Assembly (NCBI GenBank): GCA_910584495.1
Contig: CAJUAR010000070.1
Span: forward strand, 1 to 14,594
Source of the DNA: an uncultured Muribaculaceae bacterium
GTDB taxonomy: Bacteria; Bacteroidota; Bacteroidia; Bacteroidales; Muribaculaceae
Length of the DNA: 14,594 nucleotides
Direction: 5' to 3'
Shown here piece after piece: positions 1 to 7,397 of this stretch. The stretch's first letter is position 1; each line of letters starts with the position of its first letter. The notes beneath the pieces were generated by a model, which worked only from the letters and a program-made list of their open reading frames with translations, was not told where the DNA came from and did no database searches. The translations under genes were made by a program, and so were the position numbers.

Positions 1-260
1 CACGCGTAACAATTAAATCGGTTCGAGCAAACGGATTGGCTGCGAATTTGAGGGATAAGGAAACTTGTGTCGTAGTCGATGTTGTCGCACACCCAGCGAT
101 AGATGGCATGGGCCTGGTCGTGTTTCGATGTCTTGCCGCGGACAATTTTCTCTGTGACATCGCTCCAGTCTAATTTGCTATCGTGCACGCGCATGGGCGT
201 TTGTGCTGTGGCGGCGAAAATGGTAATAAGCAATAATAATGTGAAAAACACTCTTTTCAT
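1..260 (-). CDS. Secreted transglutaminase-like protein, N-terminal part (cut by the left edge)
   Basis: Reading leftward from the ATG at 260-258, 86 codons stay open to the edge. The product begins with a classical signal peptide (MKR, then a run of F/L/I, then ATA before QTP), so cleavage is expected near residue 19-20. Residues about 48-65 read DQAHAIYRWVCDNIDYD. This resembles the region just before the catalytic Cys in transglutaminase-like (papain-fold) proteins, where an aIYdWv..NI.YD pattern is common. The catalytic Cys-His-Asp residues would lie beyond the window, so activity cannot be judged. It is transcribed away from the dnaN operon from its own promoter. The coding frame and secretion are well supported; the family call rests on this one motif. 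Confidence 0.72.
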   Translation of the reverse strand, partial: MKRVFFTLLLLITIFAATAQTPMRVHDSKLDWSDVTEKIVRGKTSKHDQAHAIYRWVCDNIDYDTSFLIPQIRSQSVCSNRFNCYA

Positions 261-306
261 GGGCTGTTTAGCAATAATTGTTTGGCTTGGAAGAATCTTA
301 CGTTCG

Positions 307-337
307 CAAAGGTAGGCATAATTTTTATATTGTCAAA
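307..337 (-). promoter_or_regulatory. Promoter of the leftward transglutaminase-like gene
   Basis: On the minus strand a TTTG (334-337) is followed after 19 bp by TACCTTTG (307-314), an exact match to the Bacteroidetes TAnnTTTG -7 element. Transcription would start near 300, giving a leader of about 40 nt before the ATG at 260. This is seen by eye, not mapped. Confidence 0.7.
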
Positions 338-372
338 AAATGGCAAAAAATAAGCCGTCATTCGTGGGAATT

Positions 373-403
373 TTTGCCAATTCGTGGAAAATGCGTAAAT
401 TTG
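373..403 (+). promoter_or_regulatory. Promoter of the dnaN operon
   Basis: TTTG (373-376), 19 bp, then TAAATTTG (396-403), matching the Bacteroidetes primary promoter. The start site would be near 409, about 60 nt before the dnaN ATG. The 8-mer ATTCGTGG occurs at 360-367 and 380-387, 20 bp apart, on either side of the -33 box; it might be a regulator half-site but could be chance. A four-codon mini-ORF (ATG at 440, stop at 452-454) lies in the leader. Confidence 0.72.
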
Positions 404-468
404 TAGATTGATAGGGCGCACACTGCCCATTGAGCCAAAATGAAAATAATTTAAAAGATATACAAGGC

Positions 469-1596
469 ATGAAATTCAATGTTTCGAGCAAAGCTCTCTA
501 CAATGCCACCTCGGCAGTGAGCAAGGTGATAAACTCCAAAAACGCACTGGCAATTCTGGATAATTTCCTCATCACCCTGGCCGGCGACAAACTGACAATC
601 ACCGGCTCGGACCAGGAAAACGCACTCACGGCAGTGCTTCAAGTGGAAAACCCGAAGGGCGAAGGCAGCTTGTGCCTTGGTGCCCGTCGCCTTGTCGAAC
701 TCCTCAAGGAAATTCCCGAACAGGGCGTGTCGGTAGACATTAACGACGATACCCTGGAGATGCAGCTCAGCTACCAGAGCGGCCACTATAGCTTTGTTGG
801 CATTCCCGGCGACCAGTATCCGGCATTTACCAACGAATCGGCCGGAGAACCTATCAACTTCTCAATAGCAACAGAGCAGATGATAGCCGGTCTGGACAAC
901 ATCATGTTTGCCGTCAGCACCGACGAATACCGCATGATCATGCAGGGCGTGTTCATGGACATCGACCCCGAAAGCATCACTTTTGTTGCCACCGACACGC
1001 GCAAGCTCGTGCGATACATCGACCGCCGCACAGCCCCCGGAGTGAAGGGCGGCTGCGTGATTCCCTCAAAACCGGCAAACATCATCAAGAATGTCTTTGC
1101 CAAGGACGAGACGCTCAACATCACAATGAACGCCCGCAGCGCTGTCATTGAAAGCGAGCACTACACCTTCCAATGCACATTCCTCAACGGCACCTTCCCC
1201 GACTACAACCGCGTGATACCGCGCAGCAACACCAATATCTTGACAGTCGACCGTCTGGCATTCCTCAATGCTGTGCGCCGTGTGGGCATCTTTGTTGAAA
1301 TGGACGGAGGCCTCGAGAAGTTCCGCATAAGCAGCGAAAACATCCTCATCAAAACAAACGACCCCAGCCTGTGCACCAGCGCCCGCGAGCAAGTGCCTTG
1401 CTCTTACAACGGCAACGAACTCACAATCGGTTTCAACGCTTCCTATCTCGTTGAGATTCTCAACACTCTCAAAAGCACCGACGTAGAAGTGAACCTTGGC
1501 GATGCCGGCCGTCCCGGTATCTTCAAACCCACCGACGAACCCGAGAATACCGAGCTGCTGATGCTCCTCATGCCCATGACCGTAGGCGACTTCTGA
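469..1596 (+). CDS. dnaN: DNA polymerase III sliding clamp, beta subunit
   Basis: The clamp is a ring-forming dimer that encircles DNA and tethers the replicative polymerase and repair enzymes. The 375-residue product has the family's usual length. It opens with MKFNVSSKALYNATSAV, followed by SKNALAILDNFLI, as in Bacteroidales DnaN, and ends with the conserved LLMLLMPM segment and a short tail, as expected at the C-terminal edge of domain III. The open frame extends upstream to a TTG at 430, but the conserved N-terminus begins at the ATG at 469, so that start was chosen. No Shine-Dalgarno sequence is present, as usual for this phylum. It is the first gene of a seven-gene operon; the exonuclease gene begins 2 nt after its stop. 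Confidence 0.95.
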   Translation: MKFNVSSKALYNATSAVSKVINSKNALAILDNFLITLAGDKLTITGSDQENALTAVLQVENPKGEGSLCLGARRLVELLKEIPEQGVSVDINDDTLEMQLSYQSGHYSFVGIPGDQYPAFTNESAGEPINFSIATEQMIAGLDNIMFAVSTDEYRMIMQGVFMDIDPESITFVATDTRKLVRYIDRRTAPGVKGGCVIPSKPANIIKNVFAKDETLNITMNARSAVIESEHYTFQCTFLNGTFPDYNRVIPRSNTNILTVDRLAFLNAVRRVGIFVEMDGGLEKFRISSENILIKTNDPSLCTSAREQVPCSYNGNELTIGFNASYLVEILNTLKSTDVEVNLGDAGRPGIFKPTDEPENTELLMLLMPMTVGDF

Positions 1597-1598
1597 TT

Positions 1599-2369
1599 AT
1601 GAAACTGCAATTGACACGCCCGTTGGTGTTCTTCGACCTTGAAACCACAGGCACAAACATCAGCAACGACCGCATTGTCGAAATTTCGCTTGTCAAGCTC
1701 ATGCCTGACGGGCAGGTGCTCGAAAAAACACGTCGCATCAACCCCGAGATGCACATCCCCGAGGAGGCAACGGCTATCCACCACATCACCGACGAGGATG
1801 TGGCCAAGGAACCCACTTTTCGCCAGGTGGCAAATTCGCTGGCCCAGCTGCTGACAGGCTGCGACATTGCAGGTTTCAACAGCAACCGCTTCGACGTGCC
1901 GCTGCTCGACCAGGAATTCGAACGTGCCGGAATAGATTTCGACATATCGCGTGCCCGTATGATTGATGTGCAGACAATCTACCACAAGAAGGAACCGCGC
2001 ACACTTGTCGCAGCCTATCGCTACTACTGCGGCAAAGAGCTCGAAGGCGCCCACGGGGCTCTTGCCGATACAAGGGCAACAATGGAAGTGCTCCTCGCAC
2101 AGCTTGAACGCTACGACGATGTGCCGACCGAAGTGGGGGCTCTCGCCGAATATGCTTCGGCAAACCGCAATGTCGACATCGCCGGCCGTCTTGTTTTCGA
2201 CGAGAAAGGCCGCGAAGTTATAAACTTCGGCAAATATAAAGGAAAACTTGCCGAGGAAGTGCTTGCTAAAGACCCGGGTTACTACAGCTGGATTATGCAG
2301 GGCGACTTCCCCCGCAACACCAAAAACGCATTTACGCGCATAAGACTGCGCATGAAAGCTTGCAAATGA
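1599..2369 (+). CDS. DEDDh 3'-5' exonuclease (DnaQ/epsilon-like) with exodeoxyribonuclease-X-like C-terminal domain
   Basis: A 256-residue exonuclease of the DnaQ fold. The Exo I motif FFDLETTG gives Asp13 and Glu15, followed by HHITDEDV (61-68). Exo II is FNSNRFDVPLL with Asp99, and Exo III is HGALADTRA with His152 and Asp157. The set D13, E15, D99, H152, D157 is complete, so the enzyme should be active on DNA 3' ends with two metal ions. After a linker, residues about 208-250 (INFGKYKGK, then YYSWIMQGDFP) match the small domain found at the C-terminus of exodeoxyribonuclease-X-like proteins. It starts 2 nt after dnaN and overlaps coaBC by 4 nt. Its place beside the clamp gene suggests proofreading or repair. 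Whether it is the main proofreading subunit cannot be told from sequence. Confidence 0.92.
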   Translation: MKLQLTRPLVFFDLETTGTNISNDRIVEISLVKLMPDGQVLEKTRRINPEMHIPEEATAIHHITDEDVAKEPTFRQVANSLAQLLTGCDIAGFNSNRFDVPLLDQEFERAGIDFDISRARMIDVQTIYHKKEPRTLVAAYRYYCGKELEGAHGALADTRATMEVLLAQLERYDDVPTEVGALAEYASANRNVDIAGRLVFDEKGREVINFGKYKGKLAEEVLAKDPGYYSWIMQGDFPRNTKNAFTRIRLRMKACK

Positions 2370-3580
2370 AACATCTCGCAGGCAAACATATAGTGTTGGG
2401 CATAAGCGGCGGCATAGCCGCCTACAAAAGTGCCACGCTCATACGCCTACTCGTCAAGGCCGGAGCCGAGGTGCAGGTGGTGATCACGCCAAACGGCAAA
2501 GAATTTATCACACCCGTCACCCTGTCGGCCCTCTCGGGAAAGCCCGTGATTTGCGACTTTTTCACCGCAAACACCGGCGAATGGCATTCGCACGTCGACA
2601 TAGGCCTGTGGGCCGATGCCATGGTTGTGGCTCCGGCCACAGCATCCACAATTGGCAAGATGGCCAACGGAATTGCCGATAATATGCTGATTACCACCTA
2701 TCTCTCTGCCAAGAGCCCGGTGTTTGTGGCACCGGCTATGGATTTGGACATGATGGCTCATCCCAGCACGGAACGCAACCTTGCCACACTACGTGCCGAC
2801 GGCGTGCACATCATCGAGCCGGAAGTCGGCGAACTTGCCAGCCACCTGGTGGGCCGCGGGCGCATGGAGGAGCCTGAGAATATCCTTCGCGTGCTCGAAG
2901 ATTTCTTTACGCCTAAAACCATGGCCGGAAAACGAGTGATGATTACCGCCGGCCCGACGGTAGAGCGCATCGACCCTGTGCGCTTTGTCAGCAATTTTTC
3001 AACCGGCAAAATGGGATATGCCATCGCCGACGAGGCTGCACGCCGTGGTGCCGAGGTGACACTCATCAGCGGACCGGTCTGTGTAAAAGCCACACATTCA
3101 GCTGTGAAAGTTGTCGATGTTGAGAGCGCCCGTCAGATGCTCTGCGCTGCACAGGATGCTTTTGAAAATTGCGATGTCGCCATAATGGCCGCCGCTGTTG
3201 CCGACTATGCCCCGGCCGAGGCTCGCAGCTCCAAAATCAAGCGGGAGCACGAAGAAGTGAGCTGTCTCACATTGGTCAAAAATCCCGATATAGCTGCCAC
3301 GCTGGGCAGGGCTAAAGTAGGACAGAAACTCATTGGCTTTGCCCTCGAAACAGAGCACGGCGAGCATGGCATTGAAAATGCTCAAGAGAAAATTGCTCGA
3401 AAGAATCTCGACATGGTAGTTTTTAACTCCCTTGCCGATGCCGGAGCAGGTTTTGGAACCGATACCAACAAAATCACCCTCCTGTGGGCCGACGGTCGCT
3501 GCCCTCGCGAATGTTCTCTCAAAAGCAAAGCCGATGTGGCATGCGACATACTCAATGCAATAGAAGAGCTATGCGACTGA
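2366..3580 (+). CDS. coaBC: Bifunctional phosphopantothenoylcysteine decarboxylase / phosphopantothenate-cysteine ligase
   Basis: This enzyme carries out two successive steps of coenzyme A synthesis: CoaB joins cysteine to 4'-phosphopantothenate using CTP, and the FMN-dependent CoaC half decarboxylates the product. CoaC is residues 1 to about 185: GISGGIAAYKS (12-22), the HVD motif with the likely catalytic His76, PATAST (90-95) and PAMD (123-126). CoaB follows: ITAGPTVE, then RFVSNFSTGKMG with Asn210, AAAVADYAPAE, and Lys290 in SSKIKR. The CoaC motif that reads ACG in E. coli reads A-S-H here (158-160), with Ser in place of the Cys needed for flavin turnover in E. coli. A TTG at 2360 could extend the frame by two codons, but the ATG at 2366 gives an ATGA overlap with the exonuclease stop. 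Length is 404 residues, normal for the family. Confidence 0.95.
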   Translation: MKHLAGKHIVLGISGGIAAYKSATLIRLLVKAGAEVQVVITPNGKEFITPVTLSALSGKPVICDFFTANTGEWHSHVDIGLWADAMVVAPATASTIGKMANGIADNMLITTYLSAKSPVFVAPAMDLDMMAHPSTERNLATLRADGVHIIEPEVGELASHLVGRGRMEEPENILRVLEDFFTPKTMAGKRVMITAGPTVERIDPVRFVSNFSTGKMGYAIADEAARRGAEVTLISGPVCVKATHSAVKVVDVESARQMLCAAQDAFENCDVAIMAAAVADYAPAEARSSKIKREHEEVSCLTLVKNPDIAATLGRAKVGQKLIGFALETEHGEHGIENAQEKIARKNLDMVVFNSLADAGAGFGTDTNKITLLWADGRCPRECSLKSKADVACDILNAIEELCD

Positions 3581-4482
3581 TATTAGGATTTATAGCAGTC
3601 CTTTTTGTCTGTGTTGCCGTGCCGGCGGCAGCGCAGGAACTCAATTGCACTGTCGAAGTAAACGCCAGTCAGGTGAGCGGTAGCAAACAGGTGTTCGAAA
3701 CACTCGAAAGCGCCATCAAGGACTATATGAATACCACCACCTTTGGCAATGCACAGTTTGCGGCAAACGAAAAAATTGAATGTCGCATCTATCTCACTGT
3801 CAAGGAATATGAGAACGATAAAATGACCGGCGAGCTGCAGGTGCAGCTCACTCGTCCGGTATATAATGCCTCGCTCACAACAACTCTTCTCAATTTCAAA
3901 GACACTAAAATCGACTTCACCTATCGCGAAAACGAGCCTTTGGTGTTTTCGGTCAACAACATGGAAAGCCAGCTCACGGCAATCCTCAATTTCTATGCCT
4001 ATCTGTTTCTGGCTCTCGATTTCGACAGCTTTTCGCCCCGGGGTGGAACACCCTATTTCGAACGCCTGGCGCAGATTGTGCAAATGGCGCAGTCGTCGGG
4101 CGAAACAGGCTGGAAAGCTTTTGAGGACACCAAGAACCGCAGTGCGGTGCTGAGCGTGTTCACCGACCCTGCCACCGAGAGCGTGCGCGACATGATTTAC
4201 CAATATCATCGTCAAGGCATGGACATGATGGCCTTGTCGATGGACAAGGGGCGTGCGGCAGTGACGCAGTCGCTCGAAACCATCAGGAAAGTGAACGATG
4301 TCAACCCCATGTCGGTGGCTCTGTCAATGTTTAAGGATGCAAAGATGGACGAGTTGGTGAATATCTACTCCAAAGCCCCGGCAGAGGAACGCAACAAGGT
4401 CTACGAACTGCTGCAGCCCATCTATCCTACCGAGCAGGAACGCCTCGAACAAATCAAAAAAGGAGCGGAGGAAAACAAATGA
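3571..4482 (+). CDS. Secreted DUF4835 family protein
   Basis: A 303-residue protein of unknown function, recognised as the Bacteroidetes DUF4835 family. A signal peptide occupies residues 1-21 (MRLILGFIAVLF, then VPAAA before QEL), so it should be periplasmic or outer-membrane associated. The family pattern is visible: ELNCTVEVNASQVSG, QVFETLESAIKDYMN, the ERI-like EKIECRIYLTV, RPVYNASLTTTLLNFKD and DFTYRENEPLVF. The C-terminal third is helical and ends in a charged tail. The frame stays open further upstream, but the ATG at 3571, overlapping the coaBC stop by 10 nt, is the only start that puts the signal peptide first. The neighbours coaBC and recN fit, as I recall, the usual placement of this family. 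No enzymatic role is evident. Confidence 0.88.
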   Translation: MRLILGFIAVLFVCVAVPAAAQELNCTVEVNASQVSGSKQVFETLESAIKDYMNTTTFGNAQFAANEKIECRIYLTVKEYENDKMTGELQVQLTRPVYNASLTTTLLNFKDTKIDFTYRENEPLVFSVNNMESQLTAILNFYAYLFLALDFDSFSPRGGTPYFERLAQIVQMAQSSGETGWKAFEDTKNRSAVLSVFTDPATESVRDMIYQYHRQGMDMMALSMDKGRAAVTQSLETIRKVNDVNPMSVALSMFKDAKMDELVNIYSKAPAEERNKVYELLQPIYPTEQERLEQIKKGAEENK

Positions 4483-6164
4483 TTAAGAATCTGCACATCG
4501 ACAACTACGCCCTTATCGACCATCTCGACATTGAGTTTGGAAGTTGTTTTAACATTATCACCGGCGAAACCGGTGCCGGCAAGTCGATTATTTTAGGTGC
4601 TCTCGCCCTGCTGTTGGGGGGCCGTGCCGACCTCAAAGCCATAAGACGAGACGAACGCAAATCGGTAATCGAAGCAGTGTTTACAACAGAGGATGTCGAT
4701 GGTTTGAAGCTTATGCTCTCGGAAAACGAACTCGACGACAATGGCAGCGAGATTATTCTGCGCAGGGAGCTTGCTCCGGGCGGGCGGTCGCGTGCCTTTG
4801 TCAACGACACCCCCGTGTCGCTGCAGACCATACGGCAGATTGGCGCCCATCTTGTCGATATTCATTCGCAACATCAAAACCAGCTGCTGGCACAGCCCGG
4901 CTATCAGTTGGAAATTATCGACAATTTGGCCGGTCATGCCGCCTTGCTTGGCGAATACCGCCACGCCTACCGCGAGTTCCGCAATGCTCTCAAGGCATAT
5001 ACCGATACCCGCGACCTTATACGCCGCAACCGCGATGATGCCGAGTTCATCCAGTTCCAATACGAACAGCTGTCGGCCATGAATCTTGTGCCCGGCGAGC
5101 ACGAGGCTTTGGAACAGGAGCGCGAATTGCTTGCCAATGTCGGCGAAATCAAGGAAAATCTTGCCGCTGCTCTCGACCCGCTGCTCAATTCCGGCACAAG
5201 CGTGCTGGGGCTTTTGCGTCAGGCTTCAGAGGCTCTGGCGCGTCTTGCCGATACGCTCGACAGCGACGACGGCTCTTTCCGTGCTCTTGCCGAACGGCTC
5301 GAGTCGGCAAGGATAGAGGTGGGCGACATTGCCGACAGTCTTGCCGAACGCGATGCCGCAATCAATGCCGATCCAGCACGTCTTGCCGAAGTGGAGGAAC
5401 GTCTGAGCCAGCTTTATTCTCTCGAACTGAAACACCATGTGGAAAGCACCGACGAGCTCATCGACCTTCGCAACAGACTCGAGAAACAAATCGAAGCCCT
5501 CGACGACGGCGACAATACTCTGGCGCGCCTCGAAGTGGCGGCTAAAAAGGCAAAGCGTGCCGCCATGGTACTGGCCGAGAAACTGAGCGAACAGCGTCAG
5601 GCGGCTGCGGCCGAGTTTGCTGCCATGCTCCGCGAGCGTGCCATGCCTCTGGGCATGCCCAATCTGCGTTGCGAGGTGTCGTTTACACGCGGCAAGCTGA
5701 GCCCCGACGGCATCGACCAGCTGCAATTCCTCTTTGCCTTCAACAAAAATCAAAGCCTGCTGCCTGTGGGCGGCACAGCCTCGGGAGGTGAAATCTCGCG
5801 TCTGATGCTTACCATAAAGAGCATAGTGGCAGAGCGCATGCATCTGCCTGCAATCATTTTCGACGAAATCGACACCGGCGTGAGCGGCGACATTGCTTTG
5901 CGCATGGGGGCTATGATGGCTCAGATAAGCCGCTACATCCAGGTGATAACCATCACACACCTGCCTGGTGTGGCAGCCATGGGCAGCCGTCATTTCAAGG
6001 TGTACAAAGAGGACGACGAGCGTGCTACAAACACTCGCATACGTTTGCTCAACGATGAAGCACGTCAAGCCGAAATCGCGCTTATGATTAGCGGCAATCC
6101 CGACGACAGAGCGGCTTTGGCCAACGCCAAAGCTCTAATAGACAAAGCACAAAACACACTATAG
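4479..6164 (+). CDS. recN: DNA repair protein RecN (SMC-like ATPase)
   Basis: RecN is a cytoplasmic SMC-type ATPase that acts early in double-strand-break repair, holding DNA ends for recombination. The 561-residue product has the usual length. Walker A is GETGAGKS (29-36), the Q-loop region is HSQHQNQLL (129-137), a coiled-coil stretch with many Glu, Arg and Ala covers about 165-385, the ABC signature is ASGGEISR (434-441), Walker B is IIFDEIDTG (Asp462, Glu463), and the switch histidine lies in TITHLPG (His494). All catalytic motifs are intact. It overlaps the DUF4835 stop by 4 nt (ATGA) and is followed by rlmB 5 nt after its stop. No SOS-like promoter is visible in front of it, so it is probably expressed from the operon promoter. 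Confidence 0.96.
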   Translation: MIKNLHIDNYALIDHLDIEFGSCFNIITGETGAGKSIILGALALLLGGRADLKAIRRDERKSVIEAVFTTEDVDGLKLMLSENELDDNGSEIILRRELAPGGRSRAFVNDTPVSLQTIRQIGAHLVDIHSQHQNQLLAQPGYQLEIIDNLAGHAALLGEYRHAYREFRNALKAYTDTRDLIRRNRDDAEFIQFQYEQLSAMNLVPGEHEALEQERELLANVGEIKENLAAALDPLLNSGTSVLGLLRQASEALARLADTLDSDDGSFRALAERLESARIEVGDIADSLAERDAAINADPARLAEVEERLSQLYSLELKHHVESTDELIDLRNRLEKQIEALDDGDNTLARLEVAAKKAKRAAMVLAEKLSEQRQAAAAEFAAMLRERAMPLGMPNLRCEVSFTRGKLSPDGIDQLQFLFAFNKNQSLLPVGGTASGGEISRLMLTIKSIVAERMHLPAIIFDEIDTGVSGDIALRMGAMMAQISRYIQVITITHLPGVAAMGSRHFKVYKEDDERATNTRIRLLNDEARQAEIALMISGNPDDRAALANAKALIDKAQNTL

Positions 6165-6169
6165 CCACA

Positions 6170-6925
6170 ATGGAACAAAGCGATTATATTTTCGGACTTC
6201 ACTCCGTGCTCGAAGCCATCGAGGCCGGTCGTACCATCGACCGCCTGCTTCTTAAAAAAGACCTTAACGGCGAGCTTGCCACACGCCTCTGCCATCTGGC
6301 GCGCGCAAAAGGCATTGCCATGCAGCGGGTGCCCGTTGAGAAACTCGACCGCATAACACGCAAGAACCACCAGGGCGTGATTGCCCGCATGGCCGCCATC
6401 GATTATTGTTCGCTCGGCTCCATTGTACCCACTTTTTTCGAGGAAGGGGTGCTTCCCTTTGTCCTTGTCCTCGACGGCCTTACCGATGTGCGCAACTTCG
6501 GCGCAATTGCCCGTACCGCCGAGTGCTGCGGAGTGAATGCCATTGTCATACCGCAGCAGGGCAGCGTTAGCGTCGGTGCCGATGCCATAAAGACTTCGGC
6601 AGGAGCCTTGCTCCACATCCCTGTATGCCGCGAGGCCTCGCTGCCCAAGGCTGTGGAGTATCTCAAGGAAAGCGGTCTGCAGATTGTCTGCGCCACCGAA
6701 AAGGCATCTGAAAACTATACACTTGCCGACTATACGACACCCGTGGCCATTGTCATGGGTGCCGAGGATGTGGGCATCTCGCCCGCGCTCCTTCGTCTTG
6801 CCGACACCCGCGCCGCCATCCCCATGTTCGGCCGCATAGGTTCGCTCAACGTCAGCGTAGCCGCCGGTGTGATGATGTACGAGGTTGTCCGCCAGCGTCT
6901 TGAGGAAAACCTTGAAGTAATCTGA
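6170..6925 (+). CDS. rlmB: 23S rRNA 2'-O-ribose methyltransferase of the TrmH/SpoU family (RlmB-like)
   Basis: A 251-residue SPOUT methyltransferase. The N-terminal part (about 5-80) is the small substrate-binding domain (YIFGLHSVLEAIEAG, then HQGVIARM). The knotted catalytic domain carries the three family motifs: DVRNFGAIARTAE with Asn109 and Arg115, VMGAEDVGIS with Glu199, and IPMFGRIGSLNVSVAAG with Ser225 and Asn227. RlmB methylates the ribose of one guanosine in the peptidyl-transferase region of 23S rRNA using S-adenosylmethionine. Other TrmH relatives modify tRNA or other rRNA sites, and sequence alone does not fix the target; length and the N-terminal domain favour RlmB. It sits 5 nt behind recN and 4 nt before the DUF1294 gene. 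Confidence 0.88.
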   Translation: MEQSDYIFGLHSVLEAIEAGRTIDRLLLKKDLNGELATRLCHLARAKGIAMQRVPVEKLDRITRKNHQGVIARMAAIDYCSLGSIVPTFFEEGVLPFVLVLDGLTDVRNFGAIARTAECCGVNAIVIPQQGSVSVGADAIKTSAGALLHIPVCREASLPKAVEYLKESGLQIVCATEKASENYTLADYTTPVAIVMGAEDVGISPALLRLADTRAAIPMFGRIGSLNVSVAAGVMMYEVVRQRLEENLEVI

Positions 6926-6929
6926 GCCG

Positions 6930-7193
6930 ATGATAGGCCTGCCGGAGGCATGCTTGCTATTTAACATACTCTCGTTTGCGGTCTTCGCCGTAGACAAAAA
7001 GCGTGCGGTAGACGGCGGCTGGCGCATCCCCGAGTGGGTGCTGATTGTCGCCGCTGCTGCAGGTGCCTTCGGTGCCCTCTGCGGCATGTACTTCTTCAAT
7101 CACAAAACCAGCAAGCCCCTCTTCTACATCGCCGTCCCTCTCTTCCTCCTCATGCAGATAATAACCATGACAGTAACCTTCTTAGCCCCGTGA
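6930..7193 (+). CDS. DUF1294 family small membrane protein
   Basis: An 87-residue integral membrane protein with hydrophobic segments at about 5-20, 37-55 and 66-85. The conserved pattern of DUF1294 is clear: VDKKRAVDGGWRIPEW in the first loop and CGMYFFNHKTSKPLFYIAVPL before the last segment, where the family has a typical HKT.K..F signature. Function is unknown. It begins 4 nt after the rlmB stop and is the last gene of the dnaN operon. No clear intrinsic terminator follows in 7194-7260, which holds no other gene that I can see. The frame ends in a TGA at 7191-7193. Confidence 0.88.
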   Translation: MIGLPEACLLFNILSFAVFAVDKKRAVDGGWRIPEWVLIVAAAAGAFGALCGMYFFNHKTSKPLFYIAVPLFLLMQIITMTVTFLAP

Positions 7194-7260
7194 ATGATTT
7201 CGTGGACCGGGTGCTGTCTCCAATCTTCAAAGCGAAGTTGAAATAGAGCCGGTTCGTACA

Positions 7261-7373
7261 TTTTGTTCCTTCAAAGGAACAAAAAGAAGGATTGTTCTCT
7301 CGAAGGAACAAAACGCAAAAATGTTCCTTCGAAGGTTAAATTTGATAAAATGTTCCTTCGTTAGAACATTTTT
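7261..7373. repeat. Array of four palindromes with exact 29-bp spacing, upstream of the DUF4143 remnant
   Basis: Four copies of a palindrome with consensus TGTTCCTTCGAAGGAACA are centred at 7272.5, 7301.5, 7330.5 and 7359.5, so each centre lies exactly 29 bp from the next. Copy 1 has 11-bp perfect arms (TTTTGTTCCTT and its complement around CA). Copy 2 has a changed left arm (TGTTCTCT). Copy 3 has lost the end of its right arm (GAAGGTT). Copy 4 has outer arms AAAATGTTC / GAACATTTT. Copy 4 ends 3 bp before the -7 box at 7376 and so covers the -33 region. This arrangement suggests binding sites for a dimeric DNA-binding protein acting on the promoter. The even phasing also allows cooperative binding of several dimers. 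Confidence 0.85.
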
Positions 7374-7375
7374 AT

Positions 7376-7383
7376 TATCTTTG
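7376..7383 (+). promoter_or_regulatory. -7 element of the truncated ATPase gene's promoter
   Basis: TATCTTTG is an exact TAnnTTTG match. At the expected distance upstream there is no TTTG; that position falls inside palindrome copy 4. Transcription would start near 7389-7391, so the leader before the ATG at 7398 is only a few nucleotides long. An out-of-frame ATG lies at 7391. Confidence 0.65.
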
Positions 7384-7397
7384 CAAAAAAATGTGCT

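Noticed and set aside
440..454. Four-codon upstream reading frame in the dnaN leader (ATG AAA ATA ATT TAA)
   Set aside because: Too short to distinguish from chance in AT-rich leader sequence; no attenuator hairpin accompanies it.
430..468. TTG start that would add 13 residues to DnaN
   Set aside because: The family's N-terminus MKFNVSSKALYNATSAV begins at the ATG at 469, and the extension shows no conserved features.
5226..6068. Open frame of 280 codons on the minus strand opposite recN
   Set aside because: recN is fully supported by Walker A, signature and Walker B motifs in the other strand; the antisense frame has no family features.
6065..7099. Open frame of 344 codons on the minus strand opposite rlmB and the DUF1294 gene
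   Set aside because: It crosses two genes with clear family motifs and has no coherent domain of its own.
7244..7256. 13-mer TAGAGCCGGTTCG also present at 14541-14553
   Set aside because: A few 13-base matches are expected by chance in a window of this size, and the flanks do not match.
7261..7373. Reading the palindrome array as a CRISPR
   Set aside because: Units are palindromes with linkers of about 5-11 bp rather than spacers of 25-40 bp, the copies differ from one another, and no cas gene is near.
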